Positions 33,435-42,196 of a DNA stretch of 64,000 nt are shown here, piece after piece; position 1 is the stretch's first letter; every line of letters starts with the position of its first letter. This DNA is from Bacteroidota bacterium. Its GTDB lineage: Bacteria; Bacteroidota; Bacteroidia; Chitinophagales; Saprospiraceae. Where the stretch lies: positions 1 through 64,000 of the forward strand of contig CAUJDW010000007.1 of NCBI GenBank assembly GCA_963169455.1, given 5' to 3'. Made by a program: the position numbers and the translations under genes. The notes beneath the pieces were generated by a model. The model did not search any database. It worked only from the letters and a program-made list of their open reading frames with translations, and was not told where the DNA came from.

Positions 33435-34739
33435 ATGAAAATTCCAAGCAGCCAAGACCCAAGGGTAGTCGTCATCGGCGGCGGTTTCGCCGGCCTGGAA
33501 CTGGCCAGGAAACTGCGCAACAAACCCTGTCAGCTCGTCCTGTTGGACAAGAACAATTACTTCAACTTCCAGCCCCTGCTCTACCAGGTGGCCACGAGCG
33601 GCCTGGAGCCCAACTCCATTGCCTATCCGCTGCGGCGCGTTTTCCGCAACGCCCGCAACATTTTCTTCCGCATGGCGGAGGTGGAGCGCATCGATCCTGA
33701 AGCACAAAGCGTGCATACCAGCATCGGGGCCATCACCTACGATTACCTCGTGGTGGCCACCGGCAGCCAGGCCAACTATTTCGGGCTCGACCCTTCGAAA
33801 CTCCTGCCCCTGAAGTCAGTTCCCCAGGCGCTACAGCTCCGAAACCACATCCTGGTGGAATTTGAGAAAGCGCTTCTGGCCAGCGATCCCGAAAAAATGG
33901 AATCGCATACCAACTTCGTGGTCGTAGGCGCCGGCCCGACCGGCGTGGAGCTCGCCGGCGCGCTGGGCGAGATGAAAAACTTCGTCCTGCCCCGCGATTA
34001 TCCCGAGCTCGACTTTTCCGCCATGAACATCCACCTGGTTGAAGGGGCGGACAGGGTGCTGCCCACCATGTCGGAGAAAGCTTCCGAGAGAGCCCGGCGA
34101 TACCTCGGAGAGCTCGGCGTACAGGTGCACCTGCGGACGCTGATCAGGGAATACGACGGCAAAACCATTGAGATCGCCGGCCGGAGAATACCCTCCCGGA
34201 ACCTCATCTGGACGGCCGGCGTCAAGGCCGCCAGCCTTCCGGGCCTCGAGCCTGCCCTAAGCAAAAGCGGGCGCCTGGTGGTGGATGCCTTCAACCGCCT
34301 GGCCTCCTTCAGGAATATCTTCGCCATCGGCGATGTCGCCGAGATGGCTACGGAAGAAAATCCGAAGGGGCACCCCATGCTGGCTCCGGTGGCCATCCAG
34401 CAGGGCCGCCACCTGGCGCGCAACCTGTTGCGCATACAGCAGGGCAAAGCCCTTATTCCATTCCGCTTCTTCGACAAGGGGACGATGGCCACCATCGGCC
34501 GCAACCGGGCCGTGGCCGACTGGGGCAGGCTGCGCCTCGGCGGCTTCCCCGCCTGGCTGGCCTGGATGTTCGTCCACCTCTTTACCCTCGTCGGCTTCCG
34601 CAACAGGCTGGTGGTGCTCGTCAACTGGGTTTACAATTACTTCACCTACGACAAAGCGCTGCGCCTCATCATTAAACGGGGCAAAAACCTGGAGGAAACC
34701 TTCGTGGAAACGCCTCTGGAAGCTGAAACCACCAACTGA
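33435..34739 (+). CDS. Type II NADH dehydrogenase (NDH-2)
   Basis: A 434-residue flavoprotein with two Rossmann dinucleotide sites, VVIGGGFAGLELARKL (about 11-26, FAD) and VVVGAGPTGVELAGAL (about 158-173, NADH). The FAD-closing segment FAIGDVAEM and the C-terminal amphipathic helices (about 370-415, AWLAWMFVHLFTLVGF) are typical of membrane-bound single-subunit NADH:quinone oxidoreductases. It carries electrons from NADH to the quinone pool without pumping protons. It stands alone after a hairpin at about 33356-33390. Confidence 0.88.
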   Translation: MKIPSSQDPRVVVIGGGFAGLELARKLRNKPCQLVLLDKNNYFNFQPLLYQVATSGLEPNSIAYPLRRVFRNARNIFFRMAEVERIDPEAQSVHTSIGAITYDYLVVATGSQANYFGLDPSKLLPLKSVPQALQLRNHILVEFEKALLASDPEKMESHTNFVVVGAGPTGVELAGALGEMKNFVLPRDYPELDFSAMNIHLVEGADRVLPTMSEKASERARRYLGELGVQVHLRTLIREYDGKTIEIAGRRIPSRNLIWTAGVKAASLPGLEPALSKSGRLVVDAFNRLASFRNIFAIGDVAEMATEENPKGHPMLAPVAIQQGRHLARNLLRIQQGKALIPFRFFDKGTMATIGRNRAVADWGRLRLGGFPAWLAWMFVHLFTLVGFRNRLVVLVNWVYNYFTYDKALRLIIKRGKNLEETFVETPLEAETTN

Positions 34740-34795
34740 CTGCGGCGCCATCTGCGACGACAGAACCGGATGGCGCCTTAAAAGATTCCTCCTTC

Positions 34796-35185
34796 ATGAA
34801 CAGGCTCCGACTCCTTTCCCTCCTGGCCCTGCTGCTTCTTTCGGCCTGTTTCGAAAGGGCGCCCGCTCCGCCGCCGCCCGGCAGAGATGAGGTGGAGCTG
34901 GTTCAGGACTCCATCCGCAGTGAAGTCCTGCTGCGCATCAGCTTCGCACAGATGGAGATCAACCGGCAAACGGAAATGTTGCGCCGCCGCGCCTACAACG
35001 CAGGCCCCAAAACCGCCCGCCAGCTCAACCAGAAAATCGAAGCAGCCGAAGCAGCCTACCAGGAACTGGAACGGCAGTCGGCCCTCCTGGCCAACGACAG
35101 CCTGCCCAGCAACTGGCTGGAAATCAAACAACAAACCGACCTGCTCCTGGAAAGGACATCGCGATTACTGCAAACGGTTTTGTGA
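34796..35185 (+). CDS. Small lipoprotein of unknown function
   Basis: A 129-residue protein with a lipoprotein signal (LLSAC, Cys18). The mature part is helical and charged, with a heptad-like pattern (about 35-125) that should form a coiled coil. It begins 56 bases after NDH-2 on the same strand and may share its transcript. No family is recognised. Confidence 0.65.
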   Translation: MNRLRLLSLLALLLLSACFERAPAPPPPGRDEVELVQDSIRSEVLLRISFAQMEINRQTEMLRRRAYNAGPKTARQLNQKIEAAEAAYQELERQSALLANDSLPSNWLEIKQQTDLLLERTSRLLQTVL

Positions 35186-35203
35186 AAGGCAGGCTGGCAA
35201 GCC

Positions 35204-36868
35204 CTACCCCCCACGCCTTGCCAGCCATTCCTCAAAAGCCCCCGTTCCTTTTGCATTCAGGCACATTGCCGCTGTCAGCCCGCCTTTGCGGGCGGAGAGC
35301 AGGCCGAAGTGGATATCGCGGATCCCCTCCAGGCTGTGGGCGTCGGGGTTAATGCTGATCAGCACGTTTTTTTCCAGGGCGTAGGGTATCCAGCTCCAGT
35401 CGAGGTCGAGGCGGTAGGGGTTGGCGTTGAGTTCGATGGCGACGCCATTTTCGGCGCAGGCGTCGATCACCTTTTTGTGGCCTATGGGGTAGCCTTCGCG
35501 GGATAGCAGCAGGCGGCCCGTGGGGTGCCCCAGGATGCGGGTGTATGGGTTTTCGATAGCCGCGATCAGGCGCTGAGTGGCCTTTGCCTCATCCATGCGC
35601 AGGTTGGAATGGACGGAGGCGATCACAAAATCGAAGCCCCTGAGGATTTCTTCCTCATAGTCGAGCGAGCCATCATTCAGGATGTCGCTTTCGATGCCTT
35701 TGAAAATGCGGAAAGGCGCCAGTTCCCTGTTCAGGGCTTCGATCTCTTCCCACTGCTGGAACAGGCGTTCCGGCTGCAGGCCGTTGGCGTAGAAGGCAGA
35801 CCTGGAGTGGTCGGTAATGCCCAGGTATTCGTAACCAAGTTCCCTGGCGTACATAGCCATGCTGCGCAGGCTGTGGCCCCCGTCGCTATAAGTGCTGTGG
35901 GCGTGCAATACCCCTTTGATGTCCTGTTCTTCAATCAGGACAGGCAGGGAGCCGCCGATGGCCAGTTCCAGCCCCCATTCCTGCTCGCGCAGTTCGGGAG
36001 CGAGGTAAGGAATGCCTGCTTTTTCAAATACTGCCCGTTCTTCAGCCAGGCCCCCGATATCGGCAGATGGAAAGCGGCGGAAGAATGCTTCCAGGAAGGC
36101 CTTGCCGCCGGTATTCCGGAAGAGCTGGGAGCCGAATGCTTCCGGTGCGCAGTGGTGGAGGCTCACCGGCAGGCCTTCGGCGCTTTTCGCCAGGATGGCC
36201 CCGCCCTGCTCGCCCTGCTTTTCCAATAGCCCCTTATCGAACAGGATGTCAATCGGGCCGGCGCCGGCGATAAGCAGTTCGATGCATTCCAAAACGTTTT
36301 CCCGGCGGCGAATCGCTCCGCACAGGCTTATCCTGGCCGCCGGCAGGAGGGCCTGCACGCCGGCCAGCAAGGCTTCCGCTTCGGCTTCAAGCGCCGCGTA
36401 GTGAAATTTGTTCTTCGAGCGCTGGTAGTACTCCAGTTGTTTTTTCAGTTCCTCCTGGGTCTTTTGCCCGAAGCCCTTGAGTTCCACCAGCCGGTTTTCG
36501 TTGACGGCATAGAGCAGTTCACCCACCGATTCCACCCCCAGCCCTTTCCAGACGGCCATGATCTTCTTTGGCCCGAAGCCCTTGATGCCGAGCATTTCCT
36601 GGATGCCTTCCGGGGTTTTGGCCTTGTACTTTTCCAGCGTTTGCATTCGCCCCGTTTCCAGCAGTTCCCTGATCTTGCCGCTGATGGCGCTGCCCACGCC
36701 CTTGATCGCGGCGATTTCCTCATCGGCCATGCCTGCAAGCGGCTGTTCCAGGGCGCGCAGGGTGCGGTAGGCGTTCTGGTAGGAGCGGATTTTGAATGGG
36801 TTCTCGCCGTGCAGCTCCATGATGCTGCCGAGAAGCTGGAAATTCCTTGCGATCTCTTTGTTGGTCAT
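35204..36868 (-). CDS. PolX-type protein with degenerate polymerase site and intact PHP domain
   Basis: A 554-residue protein. Residues 1-150 are the helix-hairpin-helix 8-kDa region (IKGVGSAISGKIREL, IKGFGPKKIMAVW, LKGFGQKTQEELKK). Residues 160-310 are the polymerase palm. The catalytic Asp-x-Asp of bacterial PolX (GDID after GSxRR) is replaced: after GAIRRR the sequence is ENVLECIELLIAG, so the two Asp positions are Cys195 and Glu197. The C-terminal PHP domain (about 325-554) is intact, with LHAHSTYSD, GITDHS, KGIESDI, ASVHSN, GHPTGR and NPDAHS. DNA repair 3'-5' exonuclease/AP-endonuclease activity is therefore likely and polymerase activity doubtful. The ATG at 36868 was chosen over an upstream TTG/GTG extension. 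Confidence 0.85.
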   Translation of the reverse strand: MTNKEIARNFQLLGSIMELHGENPFKIRSYQNAYRTLRALEQPLAGMADEEIAAIKGVGSAISGKIRELLETGRMQTLEKYKAKTPEGIQEMLGIKGFGPKKIMAVWKGLGVESVGELLYAVNENRLVELKGFGQKTQEELKKQLEYYQRSKNKFHYAALEAEAEALLAGVQALLPAARISLCGAIRRRENVLECIELLIAGAGPIDILFDKGLLEKQGEQGGAILAKSAEGLPVSLHHCAPEAFGSQLFRNTGGKAFLEAFFRRFPSADIGGLAEERAVFEKAGIPYLAPELREQEWGLELAIGGSLPVLIEEQDIKGVLHAHSTYSDGGHSLRSMAMYARELGYEYLGITDHSRSAFYANGLQPERLFQQWEEIEALNRELAPFRIFKGIESDILNDGSLDYEEEILRGFDFVIASVHSNLRMDEAKATQRLIAAIENPYTRILGHPTGRLLLSREGYPIGHKKVIDACAENGVAIELNANPYRLDLDWSWIPYALEKNVLISINPDAHSLEGIRDIHFGLLSARKGGLTAAMCLNAKGTGAFEEWLARRGG

Positions 36869-37120
36869 AAAACTGGTGTTTCCGGGTTTTCTTTTTGCAG
36901 TGAAAAAGCATAGGAAAACATCCCCTGGCCCTCCCCATGAAGATGTGGTTGCACTGCCCCGGGAAAACATCTAATTTTGGGGCAGATAAACGAACACCTT
37001 TACAAAGAAGGGCGGAACAAGGGGAAAATCAGAAAATCGAACCGCCCTTTCGGACACTAAGGGGAATCAGAAAATTTCATACCGAAAAACCCTAAAACCC
37101 TGAAGCCCATTTGAAAAGAA
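36869..37120. other. Non-coding gap with short direct repeats and a hairpin
   Basis: This gap between two minus-strand genes holds two near copies of AAGGGGAAAATCAGAAAAT (37019-37037 and 37059-37075) and a stem AAGGGCGG/CCGCCCTT (37008-37015 with 37042-37049) that encloses one copy. GGAAAACATC occurs twice (about 36911 and 36961). No protein, promoter consensus or known RNA was recognised. Confidence 0.4.
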
Positions 37121-37150
37121 AGGCGAGGAAGTTCCTCGCCTTATTTTTTT
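37121..37150 (-). terminator. Bidirectional-looking terminator after the M28 peptidase gene
   Basis: AGGCGAGGA and TCCTCGCCT form a 9-bp stem with a three-base loop (37121-37141). On the minus strand it is followed by TTTCTTTTC, and on the plus strand by nine T residues, so it can stop transcription either way. It sits directly after the TGA of the minus-strand peptidase gene. Confidence 0.8.
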
Positions 37151-37151
37151 T

Positions 37152-38387
37152 TCAGAACTCCACCGTTTTTTCGATCACTTCCTCACCCCTTTTGATCAGG
37201 ATAAGCACTTTGTCGCCCGCATTGAATTTGCTCAGGCCCTCCATGTAACCGTAGATGTCCTTGATTTCCAAATCGCCCATGCGGATGATGACGTCGCCGT
37301 TTTCCAGGCCCGCCTTGGCGCCGGGGCGCCCTTCGATCACGCCGTCGATGCGCATGCCTTCGCCGGTGAAGACGTAGTCGGGCATAACGCCCAGGCTCAC
37401 CTTGTAGCGGGCGGCCTGGCGGCCTTCGTTCTCGTCTTTGGTTTTGGTGAAGGCCAGCCTTTCGTCGCCGTTCAGTTCCTCGATCAGGGCAATGATGTAA
37501 TCGGATACCAGCAGCAGGCCCTGGAAGTTGATGCGTTCGGCATCATCGGCCGGCTTGTGGTAATCTTCATGCTGGCCGGTAAAGAAATGCAGGGCGGGAA
37601 TGTCTTTGAGGTAGAAGGAAGTGTGGTCGGACGGGCCGATGCCGGAATCCGATGTTTTGGGTTGTATGCCTCCGATGGACAGGCCCGCGATTGCATCCTT
37701 CCAGGCAGGCGAAGTGCCTGCGCCGTTGATCGCCAGCACTTTTTCTTCATTGAGGCGGCCCACCATGTCCATGTTGAGCATGTAGTTCACCTTGCCGAGG
37801 TTGACGGTGGGGTTGTTGACGAAATTTTTGGAGCCGAAAAGCCCCATCTCTTCGCCGGAGAAACCGATGAAGAGGTAGTTATTGGCCGTGGCCTTGCCCC
37901 CCTTGAGGTATTCGGCGATGCGCAGCATGGCAGCCACGCCGCTGGCGTTGTCGTCAGCGCCGTTGTGGATGTCAGGCTCCCCGGCATTGAGGGAACCCAT
38001 GATGCCGTGGCCGAGGTGGTCGTAGTGGGCTCCGATGACAACGGTGGTTTCGGCGCCATTGTCCAGGTAGCCGATCACGTTTTTGCCCTTGCGGGCTTCG
38101 CCCTCTTCTGCGTGGGGGTTGCTCCGGTATTCCAGTTCAAATTCCTGATACCAGGAACCGCCATTGCCTTTTGGCGCCAGCCCGATCTCCCGGAAGCGAT
38201 GGGCGATGTACTCGGCGGCCAATTTTTCACCTTCCTTGCCCGTTTCCCGGCCTTCCAGCAGGTTGGAAGAGAGGTAAACGACATCGACTTTCAGGCCCAC
38301 CAGGGGATCGCTGTTTTGTTGCCCAAATGCGAAGACGAAGGCCAGCAGGGCGGCCAGCAAGGTTATTATTCTTTGTTTTTGCACCAT
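37152..38387 (-). CDS. Exported M28-family metallopeptidase with PDZ domain
   Basis: A 411-residue exported aminopeptidase-like protein (signal peptide 1-22). The dizinc site motifs of family M28 are present: GAHYDHLG, HNGADDNASGVAAML, FSGEEMGLFGS, MLNMDMVGRL and PSDHTSFYLKDIP. An MDMVGR signature and a C-terminal PDZ domain (about 330-411; GMRIDGVIEGRPGAKAGLENGD) complete it. Such proteins trim peptides in the periplasm. It is a single gene with its own terminator; the upstream neighbour is the divergent-spaced MFS gene on the same strand (95-bp gap). Confidence 0.9.
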   Translation of the reverse strand: MVQKQRIITLLAALLAFVFAFGQQNSDPLVGLKVDVVYLSSNLLEGRETGKEGEKLAAEYIAHRFREIGLAPKGNGGSWYQEFELEYRSNPHAEEGEARKGKNVIGYLDNGAETTVVIGAHYDHLGHGIMGSLNAGEPDIHNGADDNASGVAAMLRIAEYLKGGKATANNYLFIGFSGEEMGLFGSKNFVNNPTVNLGKVNYMLNMDMVGRLNEEKVLAINGAGTSPAWKDAIAGLSIGGIQPKTSDSGIGPSDHTSFYLKDIPALHFFTGQHEDYHKPADDAERINFQGLLLVSDYIIALIEELNGDERLAFTKTKDENEGRQAARYKVSLGVMPDYVFTGEGMRIDGVIEGRPGAKAGLENGDVIIRMGDLEIKDIYGYMEGLSKFNAGDKVLILIKRGEEVIEKTVEF

Positions 38388-38480
38388 TATTGTGTTTTTA
38401 TGCTGGTTTGGAATGATGATTTTGTTTTCTACAACAATCCCGGGCTGAGGCAGTTTCCGGCAATTGTCGCCGCCAGGCCA

Positions 38481-38506
38481 TTTTAGATTTTAGATTTTAG
38501 ATTTAG
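38481..38506. repeat. Heptanucleotide repeat (TTTAGAT)n at the end of the MFS gene
   Basis: About 3.6 copies of TTTAGAT span the last codons (LNLKSKI) and stop of the MFS transporter gene. Slippage would change only the last few residues and the stop. It is the second heptanucleotide tract in the window, after 9275-9388. Confidence 0.8.
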
Positions 38507-39919
38507 CGTTTCCTCCCCGTCCTTCACCAGCATCCAGGACACTGCCGAGATTGCCAGCGTCACGGCGCAGATGATGAAAAGCACGCTCTTGTTTTCAACC
38601 CTGCCCATGAATTCCCCTACGCCAAGGCTGGCCACCAGTTGGGGCAGTACTACGGAAAGGTTAAACAACCCCATGTACAAGCCCATCCTGGACTGGTCCA
38701 CCTTTTGGGACATAATGGCGAAGGGCAGGCTCACCGTAGCCGCCCAGCCAATGCCGAGTACGGCCATGAGCACGTAGATCACAAGCGGGCTGGTTCCGAA
38801 TAACCATATACCTGCATATCCTATCGCCATGATGGCAATACTCATCCAGTGGGTTTTTACCCGCCCGATCCTTCGCGTGGCGGGCTCCAGGACGAGTACG
38901 GGAAATATTGCCGCAACGCCGTTCAGGATCAGAAAAGCGATATCGATGACCCGCCCGTTCGCTTCCTGGGTGAAATCGGGGAAACGGAACTCCAGGAATG
39001 AGAACATGTAAATGAACATAGATTGCACTCCGACCCAGGTAAAGCTGTGGGCGGCCAACACTTTCTGAAAGCCTATGCGCCCCGACTCCCGTTTGGGTTT
39101 TCCGGTTTCGGATTGCAACAGGGACTGCAGGATCAAAAAGACGGTAAGCACGGCACAAAACAATTCCACGTAGTGGTGCCCTACTTCAATCTCCATCAGG
39201 CGCACCGGCACGCGGTAACAGGCATAAAGCAAAAACCCCCAAAGCGGTTTGATCGCCCGGAACCCTTCCAGGAAACTGTGGCCGTCACCGGAATCTGCTC
39301 CTTCAAAATTGCGTGGTTCTTTAACCAGGAAAGGGGGCACTATGGTGAACAACAACACGAGGCCCGCCCCGAAATAGATCAGAAACAACTTGCCTGTGAT
39401 CGCGCCGATGACGTAGGCCAGCATGCCGAAAGTACCCGAGATGGTCTGCATCCAGGTGTAGCCCTTGGTGCGCTTTTCCCCTTCCGGCGTCACGTCGGCT
39501 ATGATGGAGCGCGTGGGGTTGAAGCCTACGTTTATGGAAATATCCAGCGCCAGGGCCACGGCAATGGCGACCCCCAGTATGCCTTCTATCCCCAGGGAAG
39601 CGGAAACGATCTCCAGGTTGGGCAAGGCGAGCAAACTCAGGGCAGCGAGTATGCCGCCTACTATGATGAATGGCCGCCGGCGGCCGCCGCCGAACCAGAC
39701 ATTGTCGCTCCAAACGCCAAAGAATATCTGGCCGAAGATGCCGGCAATGGGGCCGGCAGCCCACACCAGGCCCACCTCCTCGATGGCCAGCCCGTATTTG
39801 GTGCTCAATATCCAGCTCAGGGCCGAAATCTGCACCGACAGGGCGAAGCCCATAGCGGTGGCCGGCAGGCTCAGGATGGCGTAAAAAGTGTTGGTCAGCC
39901 GTTTTTGTATGTCTAGCAT
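38483..39919 (-). CDS. MFS sugar transporter, maltose/SLC45-like
   Basis: A 478-residue, 12-helix major facilitator protein. SDNVWFGGGRRRPFIIVGG in the loop between helices 2 and 3 and NVGFNPTRSIIADVTPEG match the group of glycoside transporters related to eukaryotic SLC45. It follows the pullulanase gene by 52 bases on the same strand, so the pair probably form an operon in which pullulanase makes linear maltodextrins or maltose and this protein imports them. The heptanucleotide repeat covers the 3' end. Confidence 0.82.
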   Translation of the reverse strand: MLDIQKRLTNTFYAILSLPATAMGFALSVQISALSWILSTKYGLAIEEVGLVWAAGPIAGIFGQIFFGVWSDNVWFGGGRRRPFIIVGGILAALSLLALPNLEIVSASLGIEGILGVAIAVALALDISINVGFNPTRSIIADVTPEGEKRTKGYTWMQTISGTFGMLAYVIGAITGKLFLIYFGAGLVLLFTIVPPFLVKEPRNFEGADSGDGHSFLEGFRAIKPLWGFLLYACYRVPVRLMEIEVGHHYVELFCAVLTVFLILQSLLQSETGKPKRESGRIGFQKVLAAHSFTWVGVQSMFIYMFSFLEFRFPDFTQEANGRVIDIAFLILNGVAAIFPVLVLEPATRRIGRVKTHWMSIAIMAIGYAGIWLFGTSPLVIYVLMAVLGIGWAATVSLPFAIMSQKVDQSRMGLYMGLFNLSVVLPQLVASLGVGEFMGRVENKSVLFIICAVTLAISAVSWMLVKDGEETLNLKSKI

Positions 39920-39971
39920 GTGTGTAGGGTTGAGGTTTAGAATCTTCTGGATTCGGCGAAGGCTTTACTGT

Positions 39972-41981
39972 TTATTGATTTTTGAACAACACCATCGCCG
40001 AAATGCCCGGCACGGTCAGCGAACGGCCGGCCTTGCCCAGGCTTTCCGTGCCGGCTTTGTTCCCGTCCGCAACGATCGTCCAGGAACCTTCGGGCAGGGG
40101 CATGGACTGGTAATCTTTATTGGCGTTGAACACCACCAGGATGTCTTTCCAGGAATCGCCGTTTGCATTGCCGCTGATGGTGTAGGCCACCATGTTGGGC
40201 GCCGGGGTTTCCAGAAATTGCAGGTGCTGCGCCAGCATGTCGGTTGTGGGCATGCGAAAGGCAGGGTGCGCTTTGCGCAGGGCGATCAGGCCTTTATAAT
40301 ATTCGTACACCTCCTTGTACTGCGCCTTGCGGGCCCAGTCCAGCTGGTTGATGCTGTCCGGCGATTCGAAAGAGTTTTCCACGCCGTTTTTGGTGCGCAT
40401 CATTTCCACGCCGGCGTGCAGGAAGGAAACGCCCTGAGAGGTAAGCACAATGGCTCCCGCCAGCTTGTGCATGCGTATCCTGTCCGCTTCCGGGGCATCG
40501 GGCCGCGAGAGCGTCAGCCTGTCCCAGAGGGTGTGGTTGTCGTGGCAGGAAACATAGGTGATCGTCTGGCTGGGCGCGCCCGACCAGGGGCCGTCGGCAT
40601 CGTAAATCTGGATCGAGTCGTAGTTGAGCTGCGGGTGGCGGGTGGCGGCAACGACGCCGAATTTGATGCGGCCTTCCTGCCCGGGCTTGCCGCTGGCGAA
40701 ACCGGGGTCGTCGTGGGTGAAAACGTGGCCTTTGATGGCGTCGCGAATATCGTCGCTGAAAGCGGCCACGCCCTTTACCTGGGAGATGTGGCGCTTCAGG
40801 GCGCGCTGCTCAACAGGAAGGGGGCTGTCGCCTGCCGTCCAGCCTTCGCCGTAAATGAAGATGGTGGGGTCGATCTCGTGCAGGGCGGCGCGCACCTGAT
40901 TCATCGTCTCGATGTCGTGAATGCCCATCAGGTCGAAGCGGAAGCCGTCGATGTGGTATTCCGTCGCCCAGTATTTGACCGATTCGATGATGAATTTCCG
41001 GGCCATGGCGCGTTCGGATGCCGTTTCGTTGCCGCAGGCGGAGGCATTGGAGAAGCTGCCGTCGGCATTCTGCCGGTAGTAATAACCCGGAACCAGCTGG
41101 TTGAAAAGCGATTTTTCCGTAGCGCCCGTGTGGTTGTACACCACGTCCATGACCACCCGCAAGCCGTTGTCGTGCAGGGTTTTGACCATCTGTTTGAACT
41201 CGCGGATGCGCACTGCGCCGTCGGCGGGATTGGTGGAATAGCTGCCTTCCGGCACGTTGTAGTTCTGCGGGTCGTAACCCCAGTTGAATTTGTTGTCCTC
41301 CGGCCTTGCCTCATCGACGGAAAGGAAGTCGAAGGAAGGAAGCAGGTGGATGTGGGTGACGCCCAGATCCCTGATGTGATCCAGGCCGGTGGCCTCTCCT
41401 TCCGGGCTTTTCGTGCCCGTTTCCGTCAGGCCCAGGAATTTCCCTTTATGGGTGATGCCCGAATTGGGGCTCACCGACAGGTCGCGGATGTGCAGCTCGT
41501 AGAGGATGATGTCGGTGGGGCTTGCCAGAGGGGGCCTGCGGTCATTCTCCCAGCCCTCCGGGCCGGTATCTGCCAGGTTGACAACCTGCGCGCGAAGGCC
41601 GTTGGTTCCCACGGCTTTGGAATATGGGTCGGGCGCTTCCTCCAGCCATTCGCCCTCATACTGAACCTGAAAGGTGTAGTACAGCCCTTTGATATCTTCT
41701 TTGAAGGAAGCCGTCCAGGTTCCGCTTTCCGCTTTGTCCATCCCGACGGTTCGGGCAGGCTGGCCGCCCAGGGGCGCATCGTAAAGATAAAGGCGCACCG
41801 CTCCGGCGGTGGGAGCCCATATCCGGAAGGTGGACTGCTCCGGGCTATACGTCAGCCCCAGATCCGCCCCTTCATAAACGGGGTAATCGCTGTAGGAGGC
41901 ATATTGCGTTTCGTCGGAGCTTTGCTGGCAGGCCGCAGCCATCAGGGCGGGAAAGAGCATAGTCAGATAGGATATTTTCAT
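39972..41981 (-). CDS. Type I pullulanase lipoprotein
   Basis: A 669-residue protein with a lipoprotein signal (MAAAC, Cys18). An N-terminal CBM48-like module (about 30-150) precedes a GH13 catalytic domain. The pullulanase mark YNWGYDP appears as FNWGYDPQNYNVPEGSYS. The GH13 motifs are VMDVVYNHTG, GFRFDLMGIHD (nucleophile Asp), FIYGEGWTAG (acid/base Glu) and YVSCHDNHTLWDRL. It cleaves alpha-1,6 branches of pullulan and limit dextrins. The ATG at 41981 was preferred to a TTG at 42017. It heads an operon with the MFS transporter and probably works with the amylase at 16767. Confidence 0.92.
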   Translation of the reverse strand: MKISYLTMLFPALMAAACQQSSDETQYASYSDYPVYEGADLGLTYSPEQSTFRIWAPTAGAVRLYLYDAPLGGQPARTVGMDKAESGTWTASFKEDIKGLYYTFQVQYEGEWLEEAPDPYSKAVGTNGLRAQVVNLADTGPEGWENDRRPPLASPTDIILYELHIRDLSVSPNSGITHKGKFLGLTETGTKSPEGEATGLDHIRDLGVTHIHLLPSFDFLSVDEARPEDNKFNWGYDPQNYNVPEGSYSTNPADGAVRIREFKQMVKTLHDNGLRVVMDVVYNHTGATEKSLFNQLVPGYYYRQNADGSFSNASACGNETASERAMARKFIIESVKYWATEYHIDGFRFDLMGIHDIETMNQVRAALHEIDPTIFIYGEGWTAGDSPLPVEQRALKRHISQVKGVAAFSDDIRDAIKGHVFTHDDPGFASGKPGQEGRIKFGVVAATRHPQLNYDSIQIYDADGPWSGAPSQTITYVSCHDNHTLWDRLTLSRPDAPEADRIRMHKLAGAIVLTSQGVSFLHAGVEMMRTKNGVENSFESPDSINQLDWARKAQYKEVYEYYKGLIALRKAHPAFRMPTTDMLAQHLQFLETPAPNMVAYTISGNANGDSWKDILVVFNANKDYQSMPLPEGSWTIVADGNKAGTESLGKAGRSLTVPGISAMVLFKNQ

Positions 41982-42196
41982 ATCGGTTGATTGTTTTGGA
42001 TGGATAAAAATAGGCAATACTACCTCAAAAGAGAAATGCGGGCGGGCAGATGTAAAGAAATGGCAAACAATCGCAGAATGGCAATTTTATACCCCGTTGA
42101 AATGAGCCGGGAAATGTTATTTTTACCAATATTCATCGGCGCAGCACCGGCATTTTTGCCGCTGCCCTGCACACGTTCACTTCAAACCATACTGCT

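Noticed and set aside
35204-36970. Longer PolX start near 36970
   Set aside because: The extra 34 residues are unlike PolX and lie in a region with direct repeats; the HhH domain starts properly at the ATG at 36868.
39888-41990. Plus-strand frame of 700 codons opposite the pullulanase
   Set aside because: Antisense to clear GH13 motifs; no motifs of its own.
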